DNA of 7,233 nt from assembly GCA_964390645.1 (NCBI GenBank), contig CAYMLL010000344.1, positions 1 to 7,233 of the forward strand, read 5' to 3'. This DNA comes from CAYMLL01 sp964390645 (GTDB lineage: Bacteria > Planctomycetota > UBA8108). The notes beneath the pieces are model-generated. The model did no database searches. It saw only the letters and a program-made list of their open reading frames with translations, and was not told the origin of the DNA. This document shows, piece by piece, positions 5,942-7,233 of this stretch. The stretch's first letter is position 1. The number at the start of each line of letters is the position of its first letter. Position numbers and translations under genes: made by a program.

Positions 5942-7178
5942 CGGCGAGCTCCTCCTCGACGGTGGAGATCGCGCCGCTGCCGCCGTCGACGCGCACCGTC
6001 TGACCGCCGGTCAGGAGGCGGGTGGCGTCCGCACAGACGACCGCGGGAATGCCGAAGTCGCGCGCGACGATCGCGCCGTGCGACAGCAGCCCCCCACGCT
6101 CGACGACCAGCGCGGCGGCGTGCAGGAAGAGCGGCGTCCAGCCCGGGTCCGTCGACGGGCAGACGAGCACGTAGCCGCTGCCGAGGTCGCCGGCCTCGCT
6201 GACGTCGAGAACGACGCGGACGACCCCCGCCGCCACACCAGACGCGATCGGCGTGCCGCGTAGATCGCCCGTGGAGCGGAGCTCGCGCGGCCGGCCGAAG
6301 CTCTCGAGCTCGCTCGAGTCGATCACGTCGGCAAGGTCGAGCCGCTGCAGCGACTGCCAGCGCACGCGGCGACGCTCGATCTCGCTCTCCAGCCGCCCGC
6401 GCTGCGTCGCGAAGACACGCAGCTCCTCGAGCCGCAGGAAGTAGAGGCGGCGACCGAGCCCCCAGCGTCCCGCCAGCTCCTCGGTGACGCGACGCAGCTG
6501 CTCGTAGCCGAGCATGAGGTGGTGCTTGCCGACCTCGCGAAAGGGCAGCAGACGGCGCGCGTCGGCGAGATCGCGCTCGACCTCCTCTCGCAACGACGAG
6601 GCCCCGTGCTCCGCGAGCAGCCCGGGGAGCCTCGCCTCGGCCTCGTCCCGGGTCGCCACATTGTCGGCGTGGACCTCGCGGGGCCCCCGGGCGTCGGTCG
6701 ACCGCAGCGCGGCGAGCAGCGGCGCGAGGGCGTCGGGGTCCTCGCGCCAGCGCGGCTCGGCGAGCTCCATCTCCCCGACCGCGCGATGGCCGAAGCGCTC
6801 GAGGAAGCCGCTCATCGGCGCGCGTCCCTGCGCGACGTCGAAGAGCAGCGTGTCCTGCTCGTAGGTCGTGTCGCCGTCGAGCCCGCGCACCAGCGTCGTC
6901 GCCAGCTCGCCGCCGCGCGACTCCCCGAGCGCGAGCCGCAGCCGCGCGGCGAGAGCCTCGCACGCGAGCCCGCCGAAGAAGCCGGGCTCGAGCGAGGCCG
7001 CGGCGAATCTCCCGAGCACGCAGGCGATGCGCCGATCGAGCTCCGCGACGAGCTGCGCGTCCGACAGCGAGCCGAGGTCGCGGGCGCTCTGCTCGTCCAC
7101 CCGTCCGCGGAAGCGCGGCAGCTCCAGCTCGGTGAAGACCTCCGGCGCGTCGCGCCCGCGACGACCCGCGCGGCACGC
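5934..7178 (-). CDS. PEP-utilising phosphotransferase (rifampicin phosphotransferase/PEP synthase type), C-terminal part
   Basis: About 414 residues of the C-terminal part of an enzyme that moves phosphate between PEP or ATP and a substrate through a phospho-histidine. The swivelling domain is intact: TDPGWTPLF, then GGLLSHGAIVAR with the catalytic His encoded at 6078-6080, then GIPAVV and VRVDGGSGAI near the end. The middle part carries FLERFGHRAVGEMEL and EPRWREDP, then LLPFREVGK, all typical of the substrate-binding region of rifampicin phosphotransferase-like proteins. The N-terminal ATP-grasp domain expected in that family would lie beyond the right edge. The frame stays open to 7223, but codons beyond about 7178 come from a C-rich tail that looks like an artefact, so no start is assigned. 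The substrate is unknown; rifampicin inactivation should not be assumed, since many relatives have other roles. It ends at TGA 5936-5934, inside the start of the membrane-protein gene. Confidence 0.85.
   Translation of the reverse strand, partial: ACRAGRRGRDAPEVFTELELPRFRGRVDEQSARDLGSLSDAQLVAELDRRIACVLGRFAAASLEPGFFGGLACEALAARLRLALGESRGGELATTLVRGLDGDTTYEQDTLLFDVAQGRAPMSGFLERFGHRAVGEMELAEPRWREDPDALAPLLAALRSTDARGPREVHADNVATRDEAEARLPGLLAEHGASSLREEVERDLADARRLLPFREVGKHHLMLGYEQLRRVTEELAGRWGLGRRLYFLRLEELRVFATQRGRLESEIERRRVRWQSLQRLDLADVIDSSELESFGRPRELRSTGDLRGTPIASGVAAGVVRVVLDVSEAGDLGSGYVLVCPSTDPGWTPLFLHAAALVVERGGLLSHGAIVARDFGIPAVVCADATRLLTGGQTVRVDGGSGAISTVEEELADA
5949..5957 (-). promoter_or_regulatory. 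Strong ribosome binding site inside the upstream gene
   Basis: GAGGAGGAG on the - strand lies 7 bases before the membrane-protein ATG, within the last codons of the PEP-enzyme gene (those encoding EEELADA). It supports both the chosen start and translational coupling of the two genes. Confidence 0.65.
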
Positions 7179-7233
7179 CCCCCCCCCCCACCCCCCCCCG
7201 GGCCCCCGCCCCCCCCCCACCAACCCCCCGGGC
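7179..7233. repeat. C-rich low-complexity tail at the window edge
   Basis: The last 55 bases are nearly all C with a few G and A, including runs of ten or so C. In the frame of the neighbouring gene they would encode only Gly, Pro, Arg, Trp and Val with no family resemblance. On the other strand this is a poly-G run, the typical signature of low-signal read ends in two-colour sequencing, so this is probably a contig end. Confidence 0.75.

Overview
The window is about 70% G+C and gene-dense. It most likely comes from a planctomycete or a close relative, probably from a draft or metagenome contig. The main argument is the gene style: a large secreted TolB-type propeller protein ending in a dockerin-like tail of the planctomycetal kind, a Tat-exported Gfo/Idh/MocA oxidoreductase, and a PQQ-type beta-propeller protein. 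This taxonomic call is inference from family habits; there is no rRNA or marker gene.

Layout. On the + strand, 3-994 is the 3' part of a PQQ-like beta-propeller gene whose frame is broken by a 100-base run containing only G and C (212-311). It converges, with 27 bases between stops, on a - strand gene (3547-1022) for an 841-residue secreted protein. That protein has a signal peptide, a TolB-like propeller, one c-type haem motif (CVGCH), a discoidin-like (F5/8 type C) domain and a pair of dockerin-like calcium loops. Upstream of it lies a 344-base non-coding stretch (3548-3891) rich in perfect inverted repeats. Next on the - strand is a Tat-exported oxidoreductase (4989-3892) with its own -10 box (TATACT). 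Last comes a tightly coupled - strand pair: the C-terminal part of a PEP-utilising phosphotransferase (7178-5934, cut by the window edge), overlapping by 8 bases an integral membrane protein that resembles the EMC3/TMCO1 (DUF106) branch of the Oxa1/YidC insertase superfamily (5941-5129).

How the genes relate. The propeller proteins and the Tat oxidoreductase all look like proteins working outside the cytoplasm, but nothing in the sequence ties them to one pathway. The only clear operon is the PEP-enzyme/membrane-protein pair. The most interesting items are this pairing, the membrane protein's large insert between its second and third membrane segments, and the four-part haem/dockerin protein. 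The G/C-only tract and the C-rich right-hand end look like sequencing or assembly error rather than biology.

I see no tRNA, rRNA, CRISPR array, insertion sequence or replication origin.
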